NCBI GenBank assembly: GCA_025149285.1
Contig: CP102274.1
Coordinates: forward strand, 2,619,501 to 2,683,500
Source: Hungatella hathewayi
Lineage (GTDB): Bacteria; Bacillota; Clostridia; Lachnospirales; Lachnospiraceae
DNA length: 64,000 nucleotides
Reading direction: 5' to 3'
Positions 63,918 to 64,000 of the stretch are shown here, one piece after another; the first letter of the stretch is position 1; every line of letters starts with the position of its first letter. The translations under genes and the position numbers were made by a program. The notes under the pieces were generated by a model. The model searched no databases, was not told where the DNA came from, and saw only the letters and a program-made list of their open reading frames with translations.

Positions 63918-64000
63918 ATGAATGAGAAAAAATTAATCCATGCCAGGCGCCATGTGAGCCAGACACAGTTTATTGCATATGGATTTTTCTGCGTCATTAT
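63918..64000 (+). CDS. TrkH/KtrB potassium transporter, N-terminal part
   Basis: Only 27 codons are inside the window. The sequence has ARRHVSQTQFIAYGFFCVI, resembling the first helix of Trk/Ktr-type potassium channel subunits, with Gln-Thr-Gln and a hydrophobic run. The gene continues past the edge. Its closeness to the zinc importer may mean cotranscription. The family call is tentative because so little is visible. Confidence 0.55.
   Translation, partial: MNEKKLIHARRHVSQTQFIAYGFFCVI

Overview
The window looks like chromosome from a Lachnospiraceae-type Clostridium (Clostridium cluster XIVa, in the range of Enterocloster, Lachnoclostridium or Clostridium symbiosum). The signs are strong GGAGG ribosome sites, several TTG starts, two class B PBP genes followed by mraY-murD-ftsW as in sporulating Firmicutes, a methionine synthase whose activation domain is a separate gene, and RDAC, DUF3793 and flavodoxin genes typical of gut clostridia. 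Genus and species are inference. Most of the 64 kb is ordinary core and sugar-metabolism sequence, nearly all on the + strand.

Layout. 1-11.4 kb: division and cell-wall cluster (ftsL end, two PBPs, mraY, murD, ftsW, murA, divIB, ftsZ). 11.4-13.0 kb: two unknown genes, one with a zinc ribbon. 13.1-15.2 kb: a promoter, a riboswitch of the manganese-sensing yybP-ykoY class with its own terminator, then an hflK-hflC pair. 15.3-19.3 kb: metF, the methionine synthase activation domain, metH. 19.3-20.6 kb: a decayed AAA-ATPase gene and a short CRISPR array of type I-C look with leader and no cas genes. 20.6-21.8 kb: an alpha/beta hydrolase and a protein with an internal duplication. 22.0-29.7 kb: a sugar ABC importer, a DUF4838 protein and a YesM/AraC-type two-component system. 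29.8-35.9 kb: trpS, an RDAC protein, an EamA exporter, ahpC with its flavoprotein reductase, enolase. 36.0-41.0 kb: an Rpn-like gene, a phosphopantetheinyl transferase with a TetR regulator facing an acyl carrier protein gene, a lipoprotein, and an EamA exporter with an AraC regulator. 41.3-45.5 kb: cfa, a candidate small RNA, a glutaredoxin-like protein, a metallophosphoesterase, an RpiR regulator. 46.0-49.0 kb: fruK and a fructose PTS. 49.1-54.8 kb: phosphatase, two nucleotidyltransferases, DUF305, Gfo/Idh/MocA and HAD proteins. 54.9-56.2 kb: an IS91-type element lying between a possible old promoter and an LCP gene. 57.3-58.5 kb: DUF3793 and flavodoxin. 58.6-61.2 kb: a GH13 glucosidase and a divergent AraC regulator. 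61.3 kb to the end: a zinc/manganese ABC importer and the start of a TrkH/KtrB gene.

The most interesting signals are regulatory. (1) The riboswitch is placed to control hflK-hflC, which are not manganese exporters. (2) A shared operator, AGTTAG-N6-CTAACT, sits at three promoters: ahpC with its reductase, a compact four-hairpin transcript at about 42.5 kb with no obvious protein, and DUF3793-flavodoxin. The last two promoters have identical geometry. This suggests a metal or oxidative-stress regulon that includes a small RNA. (3) The CRISPR array keeps a leader-like inverted repeat and promoter but has no cas genes here. Its repeats decay toward the downstream end, and the last trace may form the start of the next gene.
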